64,000 nt of DNA. Source: an uncultured Planctomycetaceae bacterium (GTDB lineage Bacteria; Planctomycetota; Planctomycetia; Planctomycetales; Planctomycetaceae). The position numbers were made by a program, and so were the translations under genes. This document shows positions 54,801 through 63,330 of this stretch, one piece after another (within the stretch, counting starts at the first letter, position 1; each line of letters starts with the position of its first letter). Under the pieces are notes generated by a model, which saw only the letters and a program-made list of their open reading frames with translations, was not told the origin of the DNA and made no database searches. The stretch is from positions 1 through 64,000 of the forward strand of contig CAIOKE010000324.1 of the NCBI GenBank assembly GCA_903858815.1, written 5' to 3'.

Positions 54801-55805
54801 TCAATCGACCGCGTGCTGCTGTCGGGCCATCATCATGGCCCCAAACAGCAGAATTCCACAGACCATGAGGAAGGTTCCACCGCCGAAAAGGCTTTCAGGG
54901 AAAACTGCTGACAGGATGGAGCCGTGCAGCTTTTCACGGACCTTGTCATTCGCCGAAACCTGCAGATTCAACCAGACGTGATGCAACCTCAAGGCCAGAT
55001 GACTGAACGAACTGACAGGATGGAACGGCTTGCCAGGACGGTCCAGTTCATGTGTTGTAAATGGCTGTTCAGCCAGCGAAAGATCCGGAAAACACAACCG
55101 CCGCCACACAGCAGACATCGCTGGGTCCTGGAATTGCAGCCCAGCCGGATTTCGATCGTCCTGCGAAAACGCGGCGACAACCACGTCCAATGACCCGGCA
55201 ACAGACGGATCCGGTAATCGATTTGCGTCATCCGCCCCCTTCAGCGGTGGCAGAAGGCCCTGCAGAGAATACAAGTTACGCAACAGCTCACACTGGCATC
55301 GCTGTAAATACGGGACACGGAGCGCGGTTTGATACTCGTGATGCTGCAAACCCAAAACGACGTCCGGATCTGTCCCACCCATGACTGGACCACCAACAAT
55401 AACCTGCCGAGCCGTTCGCGGAACCGGAAACAGGAACAGGACTGGCGAACCCGCTGCGTCGGTGGCAGGCGATGACGACGCATTCAAGGCACCCAAATGC
55501 TGATTGGTGAAGTCTTTTGAGATCTGCGACTGGTCCGACAACATTGCGTTGCCGACGATTCGCACTTGGGAACTGCGAATGTTCAGATCGGCCTGAGCCA
55601 GCCACTGCTGCACTGAACGTGGCTTACCGGAATAAGTCATCGAGGACGCAGGAGTGCCAGTTTTTGCAGAAACTGGAGATGTGTTGCTGCTGACATGTTC
55701 AGGTTCTGCGAATTGTCTCTGGAACGTGACGCTGTCCAGCACGTCGCCGCGAATGGGCAGCGTGAGCAGTAACTGAGCAATGAATGTCAGCAGAAAAAAA
55801 CGCAT
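54801..55805 (-). CDS. Secreted single-span protein of unknown function
   Basis: A 334-residue protein that I do not recognise. Seen: a signal peptide (about 1-20, FFLLTFIAQLLLTLPIRG), a Ser/Thr-rich linker, a mixed alpha/beta body with the low-complexity stretch PVPRTARQVIVGGPVMGG, and a C-terminal hydrophobic span TFLMVCGILLFGAMMMA followed by RQQH. The short segment FPESLFGGG before the span loosely recalls PEP-type sorting tails, but there is no VPEP motif. The body may face the periplasm. Start: ATG at 55805, which opens the leader. It diverges from the DMT transporter gene and is separated from the SGNH-like gene by about 155 bases. Confidence 0.7.
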   Translation of the reverse strand: MRFFLLTFIAQLLLTLPIRGDVLDSVTFQRQFAEPEHVSSNTSPVSAKTGTPASSMTYSGKPRSVQQWLAQADLNIRSSQVRIVGNAMLSDQSQISKDFTNQHLGALNASSSPATDAAGSPVLFLFPVPRTARQVIVGGPVMGGTDPDVVLGLQHHEYQTALRVPYLQRCQCELLRNLYSLQGLLPPLKGADDANRLPDPSVAGSLDVVVAAFSQDDRNPAGLQFQDPAMSAVWRRLCFPDLSLAEQPFTTHELDRPGKPFHPVSSFSHLALRLHHVWLNLQVSANDKVREKLHGSILSAVFPESLFGGGTFLMVCGILLFGAMMMARQQHAVD

Positions 55806-55834
55806 ATTTGAGGAAAATTCGCAACTTTGACGGG

Positions 55835-55854
55835 GTGTTGAAAAATGTCAACAC
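55835..55854. promoter_or_regulatory. Inverted repeat in a divergent promoter region
   Basis: GTGTTGA-aaaatg-TCAACAC is a perfect 7-bp dyad 30 bases upstream of the minus-strand start at 55805 and 200 bases before the transporter start. Its position suggests an operator; no regulator gene is nearby. Confidence 0.4.
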
Positions 55855-56055
55855 GGGACCGGAGAGTCTGTCCTGTTAGGTACGCAAACGTTGGCGAAAG
55901 ACAACACGAAAGTAAATCTAGGCAAGGTGGGGTATCTGGGGCAATATAAGTTTGGTGAATTCGAAGGAATGTTTTGCAATTCCCTCGTCGCTGCGCCAGC
56001 GATTACACTGCTTTTCCGGAACTTTCAGGTTTTGGTTGAGAGGTATTACGACAAT

Positions 56056-57000
56056 ATGAATGGGGTTTTGCCGGGTTCTGGCGAGATGGCAGCACTGGCG
56101 GCAGCAGCACTCTGGGCCTGTTCCAGCCTGTTTTATTCGCGAGTTCGTCTGACGGCGTGGCAGATCAATTTTGGCAAGAATGTGCTGGCCTCGGGGATTC
56201 TGCTGCTGCACCTCAGCCTGCAGTCACTGTTTCTCGACACGCCCCTGCTCAGTATTGACCGCCAGGCGGGGTTCTGGCTGGTGCTCAGCAGCCTGACGGG
56301 GATCGTCATTGGGGATACGCTGTATTTCCGCAGTCTGCAGATTCTTGGTGCAAGGCGGGCATTGATTGTGTCAACCACCAGTCCTCTGTTTGCCGCGTCT
56401 GCGGGCTGGCTGTTGTTATCGGAACCTTTGTCGGTGATGGCCTTATTAGGCTTGTGTCTGACGATGTCCGGGGTGTTTCTGGTGGTTACTGACAGACCGG
56501 CGAGTGGCGAAGTGTCTCAGCATTTTCCGGCATCAGTGATGCGTGGTGTGCTGGCTGGACTGGGTGGAGCTGTGTGCAACGCGTCCGGTGCTATGTTCAG
56601 CCACCTTGCCACGTATAACTCAAGCGGCTCTGCCACCAGCGGATCCACCTGCTCTCCTTTGGAGGCGACTTTTGTTCGCGTTGGATTTGCGGCACTGCTG
56701 TCAGTCGGTTTACTCACCTGTACTGGGCGGTTGCGTCAGACAGCGAAGCCAGCCTTCGACAGAAACATTCTTCCCGCCTATCTGCCCGCCGTGATCTGTG
56801 GGCCATGGCTGGGAATCTGGATGAGTCAGATTGCCTACCGGGATTCGCTACTGGCTGTTGCCAATACTCTGACATGTACCAGTCCGATCTTTGTTCTGCC
56901 GCTTGTGCGGCTGGCCTTTGGCACTCCGATCTCGCTGCGGGGACTCTTCGGAGCTGTGATCTCTGTGGCTGGAATTTACCTGACAGTTGCTGGTAAGTAG
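56056..57000 (+). CDS. DMT-superfamily (EamA) transporter
   Basis: A 314-residue inner-membrane protein with about ten hydrophobic spans in two EamA repeats: the first starts GEMAALAAAALWACSSLFYSR and has IGDTLYFRSLQILGARRALI, the second has GVLAGLGGAVCNASGAMF and RDSLLAVANTLTCTSPIFVL. EamA transporters export metabolites such as amino acids or purines; the substrate is not readable here. Start: ATG at 56056 gives the family-typical length; the open frame continues upstream to 55891 with a non-hydrophobic stretch that is probably leader, and ATG at 56086 is also possible. It is followed 38 bases later by the amidase gene, so co-transcription is likely. Confidence 0.85.
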   Translation: MNGVLPGSGEMAALAAAALWACSSLFYSRVRLTAWQINFGKNVLASGILLLHLSLQSLFLDTPLLSIDRQAGFWLVLSSLTGIVIGDTLYFRSLQILGARRALIVSTTSPLFAASAGWLLLSEPLSVMALLGLCLTMSGVFLVVTDRPASGEVSQHFPASVMRGVLAGLGGAVCNASGAMFSHLATYNSSGSATSGSTCSPLEATFVRVGFAALLSVGLLTCTGRLRQTAKPAFDRNILPAYLPAVICGPWLGIWMSQIAYRDSLLAVANTLTCTSPIFVLPLVRLAFGTPISLRGLFGAVISVAGIYLTVAGK

Positions 57001-57038
57001 CTGGATTCAGTCTCAAGGTGTTCTGGTGGAGTCCTGCG

Positions 57039-58742
57039 ATGAATTCCGTTGATCGTGACGTCACACGACGAGTGTTGCTGGGCCGACTTTCTCTGCTGGG
57101 TATTGGCACCTCGGCATTTCAGCGCGCGCTGGCCGATGAGGCGACTCGTGCGCATGCACTTACAGACGTGCAGGTCAGCAATGCCGAGTGGATTTCGGGG
57201 CTGACGCTTTCAGAAACCGATCGCAGTGCCATGATCCGCTCAAGTGAAAGTCTGCTTTCGGAGCTGGAGCTGTTGCGTTCGGTGACTCTCGACCCCGCAG
57301 CACTTTCCTGTCTGCGATTTGATCCCGAGTTGGGTGACCCGACAATCAGGTCGGTTGCCGCAACGCAGCGGCCCTGGTTGCGGCAGCCGGACACTGCGAC
57401 CGCAGTGGCACCGCAGCCCGCAGATCTGACAGACGAACTGCTGCCATGGTTGCCGATCCGTGTGCTGGCCAGTCTGCTGCGCGGTGGTCAGGTAACCAGT
57501 GAGCGACTTGTCGATCTGGCGATCGCGCGTCTTAAGGCGGCAGATCCCAAATTGCTGTGCGTTGTAACTCTGCTGGAAGAGTCGGCTCGCACTGCGGCAA
57601 AGCAGGCTGACGCAGAACTGCGTTCGGGGCATGACCGAGGGCTGCTGCATGGGATTCCGTGGGGCGCCAAAGATCTGCTGGCGGTCGCGGGCAGTCCCAC
57701 CACGTGGGGTGCCCCGCAGTATAAAACGCGGGTAGTGGAGCAAACTGCAGCGGTGGTCGGTCGATTGCATACTGCTGGAGCAGTGCTGGTTGCCAAACTG
57801 ACGACTGGTGCTCTGGCAATGGGCGACCAGTGGTTTGGTGGAAAGACCCGAAATCCGTGGAATACAGAAGAGGGTTCCAGTGGCTCCTCAGCCGGTTCTG
57901 CGGCCGCTGTCTCGGCGGGCCTTCTGCCATTCGCCATCGGCAGTGAAACGCTCGGCAGCATCGTGTCACCGACCCGTCGCTGTGGTGTGGCGGGACTGCG
58001 ACCCACCTTCGGACGGATATCACGAGCCGGTTGTATGCCACTGTCGTGGTCGATGGACAAGCTGGGACCAATCGCAAGATCGGCTGATGATCTGGGAATC
58101 GTACTGGCTGCCACACATGGGGCGGATCCCGGAGATCCCTGTTCGGTGGATCGCTGGTTCGAGTGGCCGCGTCAGGTGGACCTGAGTCAACTGCGAGTTG
58201 GCAAAGTCACGAATGCGAAGACGCAGGCACCCGAACAGGCGGCCCTTGATCATCTCAAGTCTCTCGGTGCAAACATTGTCGATATTGAATTGCCGCGAGC
58301 AGCGCACCATGATGCCATCACGCAGATGCTGGAGGTTGAAGCCTGTGAAGTCTTTCGTGAATTGAGCAATGCAGGAACAACAGAAGGTCTGAATGCGTGG
58401 CCATTGATCTTCCGCAAGGCCCGCTTTGTGTCGGCCGCCGACTATCTGCATGCGTCGCGTCTGCGTCTGCAACTGATGCAGCAATTAGCTCAGGTGTTTC
58501 GCAGCGTTGATCTTTATGTTGGCGGTGATGACCTTGTGATGACCAATCTGAGCGGACATCCCTGTTTGTCAATGCCGGTCATCATGCAGGATCAGCAACC
58601 GGAACCTCGAGCTCTCTGTTGTACTCTCACGGCCGGACTTTATGACGAGGCAACGCTGCTGGCCGCCGGCAGTTTGATTGAATCCCGGGCCGACGTGCTG
58701 AAGCATCATCCGAGCCTGCATGGTCACGTGGCCGAAAAGTGA
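57039..58742 (+). CDS. Tat-exported amidase-signature family enzyme
   Basis: A 567-residue hydrolase of C-N bonds. The N-terminal TRRVLLGRLSLLGIGTS is a Tat-type leader, followed by an Ala-rich cleavage region. The amidase-signature core starts near residue 150 and has the Ser-Ser-Lys triad: Lys in GIPWGAKDLLAVAG, the cis-Ser in the GSSGSSAGSAAAVSAG loop, and the nucleophilic Ser in GSETLGSIVSPTRRCG. It is longer than GatA-type amidases because of the leader and a helical N-terminal domain. Adjacent genes give no hint of GatCAB function, and export argues against it; peptide or amide scavenging is more likely (inference). Start: ATG at 57039 with GGTGGAG upstream. Confidence 0.92.
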   Translation: MNSVDRDVTRRVLLGRLSLLGIGTSAFQRALADEATRAHALTDVQVSNAEWISGLTLSETDRSAMIRSSESLLSELELLRSVTLDPAALSCLRFDPELGDPTIRSVAATQRPWLRQPDTATAVAPQPADLTDELLPWLPIRVLASLLRGGQVTSERLVDLAIARLKAADPKLLCVVTLLEESARTAAKQADAELRSGHDRGLLHGIPWGAKDLLAVAGSPTTWGAPQYKTRVVEQTAAVVGRLHTAGAVLVAKLTTGALAMGDQWFGGKTRNPWNTEEGSSGSSAGSAAAVSAGLLPFAIGSETLGSIVSPTRRCGVAGLRPTFGRISRAGCMPLSWSMDKLGPIARSADDLGIVLAATHGADPGDPCSVDRWFEWPRQVDLSQLRVGKVTNAKTQAPEQAALDHLKSLGANIVDIELPRAAHHDAITQMLEVEACEVFRELSNAGTTEGLNAWPLIFRKARFVSAADYLHASRLRLQLMQQLAQVFRSVDLYVGGDDLVMTNLSGHPCLSMPVIMQDQQPEPRALCCTLTAGLYDEATLLAAGSLIESRADVLKHHPSLHGHVAEK

Positions 58743-58743
58743 T

Positions 58744-58762
58744 TAGTGGTCAGTGGTCAGTG
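58744..58762 (+). repeat. Short heptamer repeat run
   Basis: About two and a half units of TCAGTGG starting right at the amidase stop codon, identical to the units of the longer run at 16997-17039. Confidence 0.65.
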
Positions 58763-58784
58763 AAAACGGCTCGCCCCGGGACCA

Positions 58785-58840
58785 CCGAGCACCAGCTCGG
58801 TGAGGGTAATGCATCGAAATTCGGTTCGGCGGGAGCTTCA
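58785..58840 (-). repeat. Inverted, diverged copy of the composite hairpin repeat
   Basis: Read on the minus strand it has the arrangement of the units at 1-190: an AGCTCCCGCCGAACCGAA half-hairpin, a spacer of about 19 bases, then CCGAGC-tggt-GCTCGG (58785-58800) and TGGTCCCGGGGCGAGC. The second hairpin is perfectly kept; the first has changed on one arm. Confidence 0.75.
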
Positions 58841-59132
58841 CGCTTCCTGAGATCACTGATTATTGGCTACGGTGGCCGCGTTTGGCGAAGAAAATACAAC
58901 TCCTCGAACGCCATGAAAACATCGTGCATTTCACGTTACGCAGAGCCACCTGCTTCGACTGCGAATGCCAGCAGGGCCAGCCTCAGCAGGCCCGCAGACG
59001 TGTTTTCGGCGTCGGTAATTGCGACCAGACCTGCGGACTCGATGGCTGATCCCCTGCCAAAGGCTACCCGCTTGTGCAGGTGCGGGCTTTCGGTCGAGCA
59101 TCGCATTTTCCAGTTGTCTGTCCGACGCGCCG

Positions 59133-60872
59133 TCAACCGGCCGGCTTCCAGTCGTGAAGCTGCAGTTCGACGCGACTGATACCCTGGAAGTTGTTGATCG
59201 TCGGAGCAAAGCTGATGTGCAGCGGGCCGCTGACCTTCGCCAGCTCCTCAGCCCAATCGGCTCGACCAAAGGCAACGGCACGCATCACTGTGCCCTGCTG
59301 GCGTACCCGGATGGCAAGATGACGACCGCCCTCGCCCATCAGCTTCGGTGGCTCTGCAAGCTCGACATTCGACGCCATAAAACGAGGTGCTGGATTTGCT
59401 GCCCCAAATGGACCAAGGCGATCCAGTTCGGTCACCGCTTTCAGATTCACTTCTGACAACAACACCTCAGCATCGATTCTCAGCTGAGTATCCTCCACCG
59501 TCGGATGGAAGTGTTCGCCAGCCCATGCGGCCAGTGATTCGCGAAACGCATCCACACTCGTGGCCTGCAGTTTCAGCCCCGCCGCGGCTTTATGCCCGCC
59601 AAACTGGATCAGGTGCTGACGACAGGCCTGCAACGCATCGTACAGCTGAAAACCGGCAAAGCTGCGACCGGATCCCGTTCCAGTTCCATCGTCCTTCAGC
59701 GCGATCAGTATGGTCGGACGATCAAATTCTTCAGCCACCCGACTGGCAACAACCCCGATCACACCCGGATGCCAGTCGTGATGGGCCAGCACCAGAGTCT
59801 TATGCTGCTGCCATGACGGATTTTCAGCCACCATGTCTTTGGCCTGCCGCAGAATTCGACGCTCCACTGTGCGCCGGTTGTCATTCAGCTGATCAACCCA
59901 TGCGGCAAGCTGCTCAGCCCGCTCCACATCTTCGGTCGTCAGCAGCTCAACAGCAAGCCTTGCCTGGCCGAGCCGTCCGGCGGCGTTGATTCGCGGGGCA
60001 ATCGAAAAACCAATGTCATCCGATCGCAGTGTTTCCTTATCCGCAACTTTGGCGACTCGCAGCAGTGCCTTCAGTCCCGGAGAAGCGATGCCCTTCAGAG
60101 TCTGCAGACCGTACCGCACAATCACTCGGTTCTCCGCCAGCAGCGGTACCACATCCGCCACAGTTCCGATCGCTGCCAACCCCACCGCACTCTGCAGAAA
60201 TTCGCGCATCCGCGGCGAGGCTTTCTTTCCGTCTCCCAACCGCTGACAGATGGCCCACGCCAGCTTAAAGGCCACACCCGCACCGCAAAGCTCGCCAAAC
60301 GGATACTCCGATCCGGGCAGGCGAGGATGCACCAGCACCGTTGCATCCGGTAACTCGGGCCCCAGCGTGTGGTGGTCCGTGATAATCATTTCCAGACCAA
60401 GTTGCCTTGCCAGCGCCGCCTCTCGCACACTGGCAATGCCGCAGTCCACAGACACCAGCAGACGCTGCGGATCCTCCTCATGCAGCTGACGAATCGCAGT
60501 TTCGTTCAGCCCATACCCTTCCTCCATCCGACACGGGATGTAGTAGTCCACATGACCGCCACAGAGCTGCAGGCAGTACCACAGAATGCTGGTGCCGGTG
60601 ACGCCATCCACGTCGTAGTCACCATAGATTGTAATCCGGCGTTTCTGCTGCAGAGCCTTTACGACGGCGTCAGCCGCCCGCTCAACACCCGGCAGTAAGG
60701 CTGGATCGTTCAGATCGCCAAGCTTCGCATTGAGGAACGCCTTCGCCTGTTCGGCGTCTGACATACCGCGAGCAATCAGCACCTGAGCCAGCAGGGGAGA
60801 AACCTGCAGCTGACCCGAAACACGCCGGATCATGGCAGTATCATGAGGGTGGAAGGTCCACTTCCTGGCCAT
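59133..60872 (-). CDS. recJ: Single-stranded-DNA-specific exonuclease RecJ
   Basis: A 5'-to-3' single-strand DNA exonuclease of recombination and mismatch repair, cytoplasmic. Seen: the DHH-family motifs ITIYGDYDVDGVTGT and SVDCGIASV, the motif LEMIITDHHTLG, then GIGTVADVVPL-like LAAIGTVADVVPL, and the C-terminal DHHA1 region with GRSFAGFQLYDAL and QFGGHKAAAGLKL, followed by the OB-fold end. Length (579 residues) fits RecJ. Start: ATG at 60872 (MARKWTFHPHD); ATG at 60881 is also possible, and the longer open frame overlaps the FHA gene. It is 34 bases downstream of the FHA gene. Confidence 0.95.
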   Translation of the reverse strand: MARKWTFHPHDTAMIRRVSGQLQVSPLLAQVLIARGMSDAEQAKAFLNAKLGDLNDPALLPGVERAADAVVKALQQKRRITIYGDYDVDGVTGTSILWYCLQLCGGHVDYYIPCRMEEGYGLNETAIRQLHEEDPQRLLVSVDCGIASVREAALARQLGLEMIITDHHTLGPELPDATVLVHPRLPGSEYPFGELCGAGVAFKLAWAICQRLGDGKKASPRMREFLQSAVGLAAIGTVADVVPLLAENRVIVRYGLQTLKGIASPGLKALLRVAKVADKETLRSDDIGFSIAPRINAAGRLGQARLAVELLTTEDVERAEQLAAWVDQLNDNRRTVERRILRQAKDMVAENPSWQQHKTLVLAHHDWHPGVIGVVASRVAEEFDRPTILIALKDDGTGTGSGRSFAGFQLYDALQACRQHLIQFGGHKAAAGLKLQATSVDAFRESLAAWAGEHFHPTVEDTQLRIDAEVLLSEVNLKAVTELDRLGPFGAANPAPRFMASNVELAEPPKLMGEGGRHLAIRVRQQGTVMRAVAFGRADWAEELAKVSGPLHISFAPTINNFQGISRVELQLHDWKPAG

Positions 60873-60906
60873 GCGGTTCATCACTTTCCGAAAAACATCA
60901 AAGTCA

Positions 60907-61299
60907 TCAACTGGCAGTCCTGTCCGCTGACGGATCACCGTGCAGTGGCTGATCCGGCGACGGGATCTCGCGCGTGGGTTGATCGTGAATCGCCGCCGCA
61001 GAAATATCCAGTTCCACCAGCAGTTCCGTTTCACCCAGCAGAATCTGATCGCCACTCTTCAGGACGCAGGCGTGAATCTCCTGCTGGTTCACAATCGTCA
61101 GATTGGTCGAATCGCAATCCACCAGCTCAATTTCACCCTTCGAGTTCCGACGAAACTCTGCATGGATTCGACTTAACTGCAGGTCATGAATTACAATATC
61201 GGCCCGCGGGCTGCGTCCGATCGTGGCCGGCAGGTCAGCGGAATCCAGCTCAATCTGGCCATCCGTGAATAAGGCCGATTTCAATCGCAGACGCGTCAT
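60907..61299 (-). CDS. FHA-domain protein
   Basis: A 130-residue cytoplasmic protein consisting of one forkhead-associated domain, which binds phosphothreonine peptides. The core motifs are visible: IGRSPRADIVIHD (GR strand), LSRIHAEFRR (SxxHA) and DCDSTNLTIVN, where the usual NG of the last loop is replaced by NL. The C-terminal 25 residues are polar and probably unstructured. Start: ATG at 61299 after GGAAGG; a GTG at 61362 would extend it by 21 residues and overlap the SDR gene. It is between the SDR and recJ genes on the same strand; its phospho-partner is unknown. Confidence 0.88.
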   Translation of the reverse strand: MTRLRLKSALFTDGQIELDSADLPATIGRSPRADIVIHDLQLSRIHAEFRRNSKGEIELVDCDSTNLTIVNQQEIHACVLKSGDQILLGETELLVELDISAAAIHDQPTREIPSPDQPLHGDPSADRTAS

Positions 61300-61351
61300 G
61301 TGTCCACTGACCTTCCGGTTGGTGCGTTCATGCACTTCGTCCGTAACACCC

Positions 61352-62143
61352 TCACTGACCACCCTCTGTTCGCTTTGACCACCAGGGCAGACCTACTCCG
61401 CCATCCATTGTCAAAGTCGAACCGGTCATGTACGAGGCTTCATCGCTGAGAGTAAAGCAGACTCCGTGGGCCATCTCGTCGGAGGTTCCCAGTCGCTTCA
61501 TCGGCAGACCAGACGCGCCTGCTGCCAACTGATCCTCTGTAAAGAACTTGCGCTCACCCGGAGTATCGATCCAGCCTGGATGGAAGACGTTCACTCGAAT
61601 ACCTTCACGCACCAGCTCGATGGCTGCCGTCCGCGCCATGTGGTCGATTGCAGCCTTGGCCATGTTGTAGGCCATTGCTGTCGGAAACGGTATGATGGCG
61701 TGTGGCGAACTGATCACTGTGATACGACCGCGAGATTCCTGTTTGAGCATCTGCTGGGCCGCGGCACGGACACCATACATCGCACCCCACATGCTGACTT
61801 CGATCGTCCGACGGAAACCTTCCATCTTTGCATTGACCATCAGCTCACGATCACTGTACACGGCATTTGAGACGAACAGGTCCAGACTGCCCAGTTCCTC
61901 GACCACGCCGGCGACCATCGCCTCGACAGCGGACTGATCCGAGACGTCACACACCGCAACGTACGATTTGCGACCGAGTGCACGAATTTCGGCCGCCACT
62001 TCTTCCGCCTGAGCCCGGCTGCCACTGCAGTTCACAACCACATTCGCGCCGCCCTTTGCCAGAGCCACTGCAACGGCCCGGCCGATTCCCTTGGAAGAAC
62101 CTGTCACAAGTGCATTCTTACCGACAAAACTGTACTGAACCAC
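61352..62143 (-). CDS. Short-chain dehydrogenase/reductase
   Basis: A 263-residue NAD(P)-dependent oxidoreductase of the classical SDR family. Seen: the cofactor motif TGSSKGIGRA, the VCDVSD segment, SNAVYSD in place of the usual NNAG, the catalytic Ser in ISSPHA, and YNMAK with the Tyr/Lys pair; the C-terminal MTGSTLTMDGGVG is typical. Substrate unknown; the family covers sugar, lipid and polyketide alcohols. Start: GTG at 62143 with AGGAG nine bases upstream is preferred to the in-frame TTG at 62182. Its 3' end is next to the FHA gene, suggesting an SDR-FHA-recJ transcript. Confidence 0.92.
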   Translation of the reverse strand: MVQYSFVGKNALVTGSSKGIGRAVAVALAKGGANVVVNCSGSRAQAEEVAAEIRALGRKSYVAVCDVSDQSAVEAMVAGVVEELGSLDLFVSNAVYSDRELMVNAKMEGFRRTIEVSMWGAMYGVRAAAQQMLKQESRGRITVISSPHAIIPFPTAMAYNMAKAAIDHMARTAAIELVREGIRVNVFHPGWIDTPGERKFFTEDQLAAGASGLPMKRLGTSDEMAHGVCFTLSDEASYMTGSTLTMDGGVGLPWWSKRTEGGQ

Positions 62144-62576
62144 GAATTCACCGCTCCTGTAATTCCCCGGATCAACAGACAATCCCGCAGGCTGGCTTCA
62201 CGCCGGACGCCTCGGTACCCCGCAGACGCAGACTGCTGCATCTGCATCCCCCGCCCGGAATTCTGGCAAGCCCGCCGAGTTACGTCAAAGCACTGAGCCG
62301 GAATCCCCTGACAGTCACAATCGACGTCCAATGGCTTGTGGAAAAAAGCCACGGCAATTGCACGATTTTCCTTGACAACTGACGCAGTGACATGAATTTG
62401 CAGACTTTTTTCTGATTTTGCCCTCGCATAACTCCCGATTTGCACGTAGGTATTACCGTACCAGAAGTCTCGCGTTGCTCGATCGCAGCGGTGATGACAT
62501 CCGGCGTCGCAACTGAAAAAACGTGGAATCCGGCGTGATTTGTCCCTGCATCTCAACCTTCCTCAACGCAAATGCC
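62144..62576. other. Divergent intergenic stretch
   Basis: 433 bases between the SDR gene (minus) and the small secreted protein (plus). It contains a TTGACA at 62373 without a convincing -10 and a short GGTATTACC dyad near 62446. Nothing else was recognised. Confidence 0.45.
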
Positions 62577-62978
62577 GTGCGAATCGTCGCTCGGATGCTG
62601 CTGTTGGTGTGTTGTGCAGTGATATTGAGCAGCGCAACTGTTCAAGCCGATTCCTGCGGTCACTACCTGTTCCGAAACGGTGTGCCCGTTTCGACAGTCA
62701 CCGCACCAAAGGCGACGCTGCCCCTGCAGATGACACCTGATCACTCTGCCCCGCTGATGCCTGTGGCTCCTCCTTGCCATGGACCTGGATGCAGAAACCA
62801 GTCCACTCCGCTGGCCCCGCCTGCGGCGCCCAGTCTGCGTTTAACCCAGTCTGATCCCGCCGTTTTGCTGCAGGGACTTCTGGTGTTGCTGAATCGCTCT
62901 CGGTTGTTCCCGCTGCCGCACTCTGAGTTCGCGGTAACGGTGCTGAATGCCGAGATTTTCCGTCCCCCGGCAGCCTGA
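62577..62978 (+). CDS. Small secreted Cys/Pro-rich protein of unknown function
   Basis: A protein of about 133 residues that I do not recognise. It has a signal peptide (ARMLLLVCCAVILSSATVQA) and a mature part starting DSCGHYLFRNG, a Pro-rich linker around PCHGPGCRNQ with three cysteines in the mature region, and a hydrophobic stretch LLQGLLVLLNRSRLFPLP near the end. Start is uncertain: GTG at 62577 gives a basic n-region, ATG at 62595 also works, and GTG at 62523 is the longest. A CGGCAGC/GCTGCCG hairpin (62968-62990) overlaps the stop codon. It precedes the pilin-like DUF1559 gene by 350 bases. Confidence 0.6.
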   Translation: MRIVARMLLLVCCAVILSSATVQADSCGHYLFRNGVPVSTVTAPKATLPLQMTPDHSAPLMPVAPPCHGPGCRNQSTPLAPPAAPSLRLTQSDPAVLLQGLLVLLNRSRLFPLPHSEFAVTVLNAEIFRPPAA

Positions 62979-63330
62979 TTGCAGCTGCCGCGGGAACGTT
63001 GCGTACCGACCTGAACTCGGTCTGTCAGCAGTTGTCTGATCGACCTGCGTCGTCGTGAGTGACTCCGCCCTGCTCTGTGTGGCGAACTGTGGTTGCGCCT
63101 TTTCGCGGCTGCTGCACAGTTTCGCGGCCAGAGTCTGTATGCTGCCCTGCCCTCTGAACATCCGCGCCGGCTGTACCCGCACTTTCGCTGTGCCAGGCGC
63201 ATGACTCCGCCGTCGCAGACCAATGGCCTGCAGACTGCTGCGAACGAGGCTGCCTTCCTTCATTCGGGGGTGTTTTTGCCCCGCTGCGTTTTCTTATTCG
63301 CCGTTGATTCGTTTCTTCAGGAGCGTCCTT
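62979..63330. other. Leader and intergenic stretch upstream of the DUF1559 gene
   Basis: 352 bases with a hairpin CGGGG/CCCCG at 63265-63283 followed by a T-rich run, terminator-like, shortly before the DUF1559 start. No gene was recognised. Confidence 0.4.

Larger units (their letters stand above)
58743..59132. other. Repeat-bearing stretch between convergent genes
   Basis: This 390-base gap between the amidase and RecJ holds the heptamers (58744-58762) and the composite repeat (58785-58840). The rest (58860-59132) is open on the minus strand from 59136 down to 58936 with a TTG start overlapping the RecJ stop, but the encoded 66 residues look like nothing I know and I do not call a gene. 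Confidence 0.5.

Noticed and set aside
58936-59136. Small minus-strand gene overlapping the recJ stop (66 codons, TTG start)
   Set aside because: The overlap with the recJ stop is suggestive, but the product has no recognisable character and neighbouring frames are equally open.
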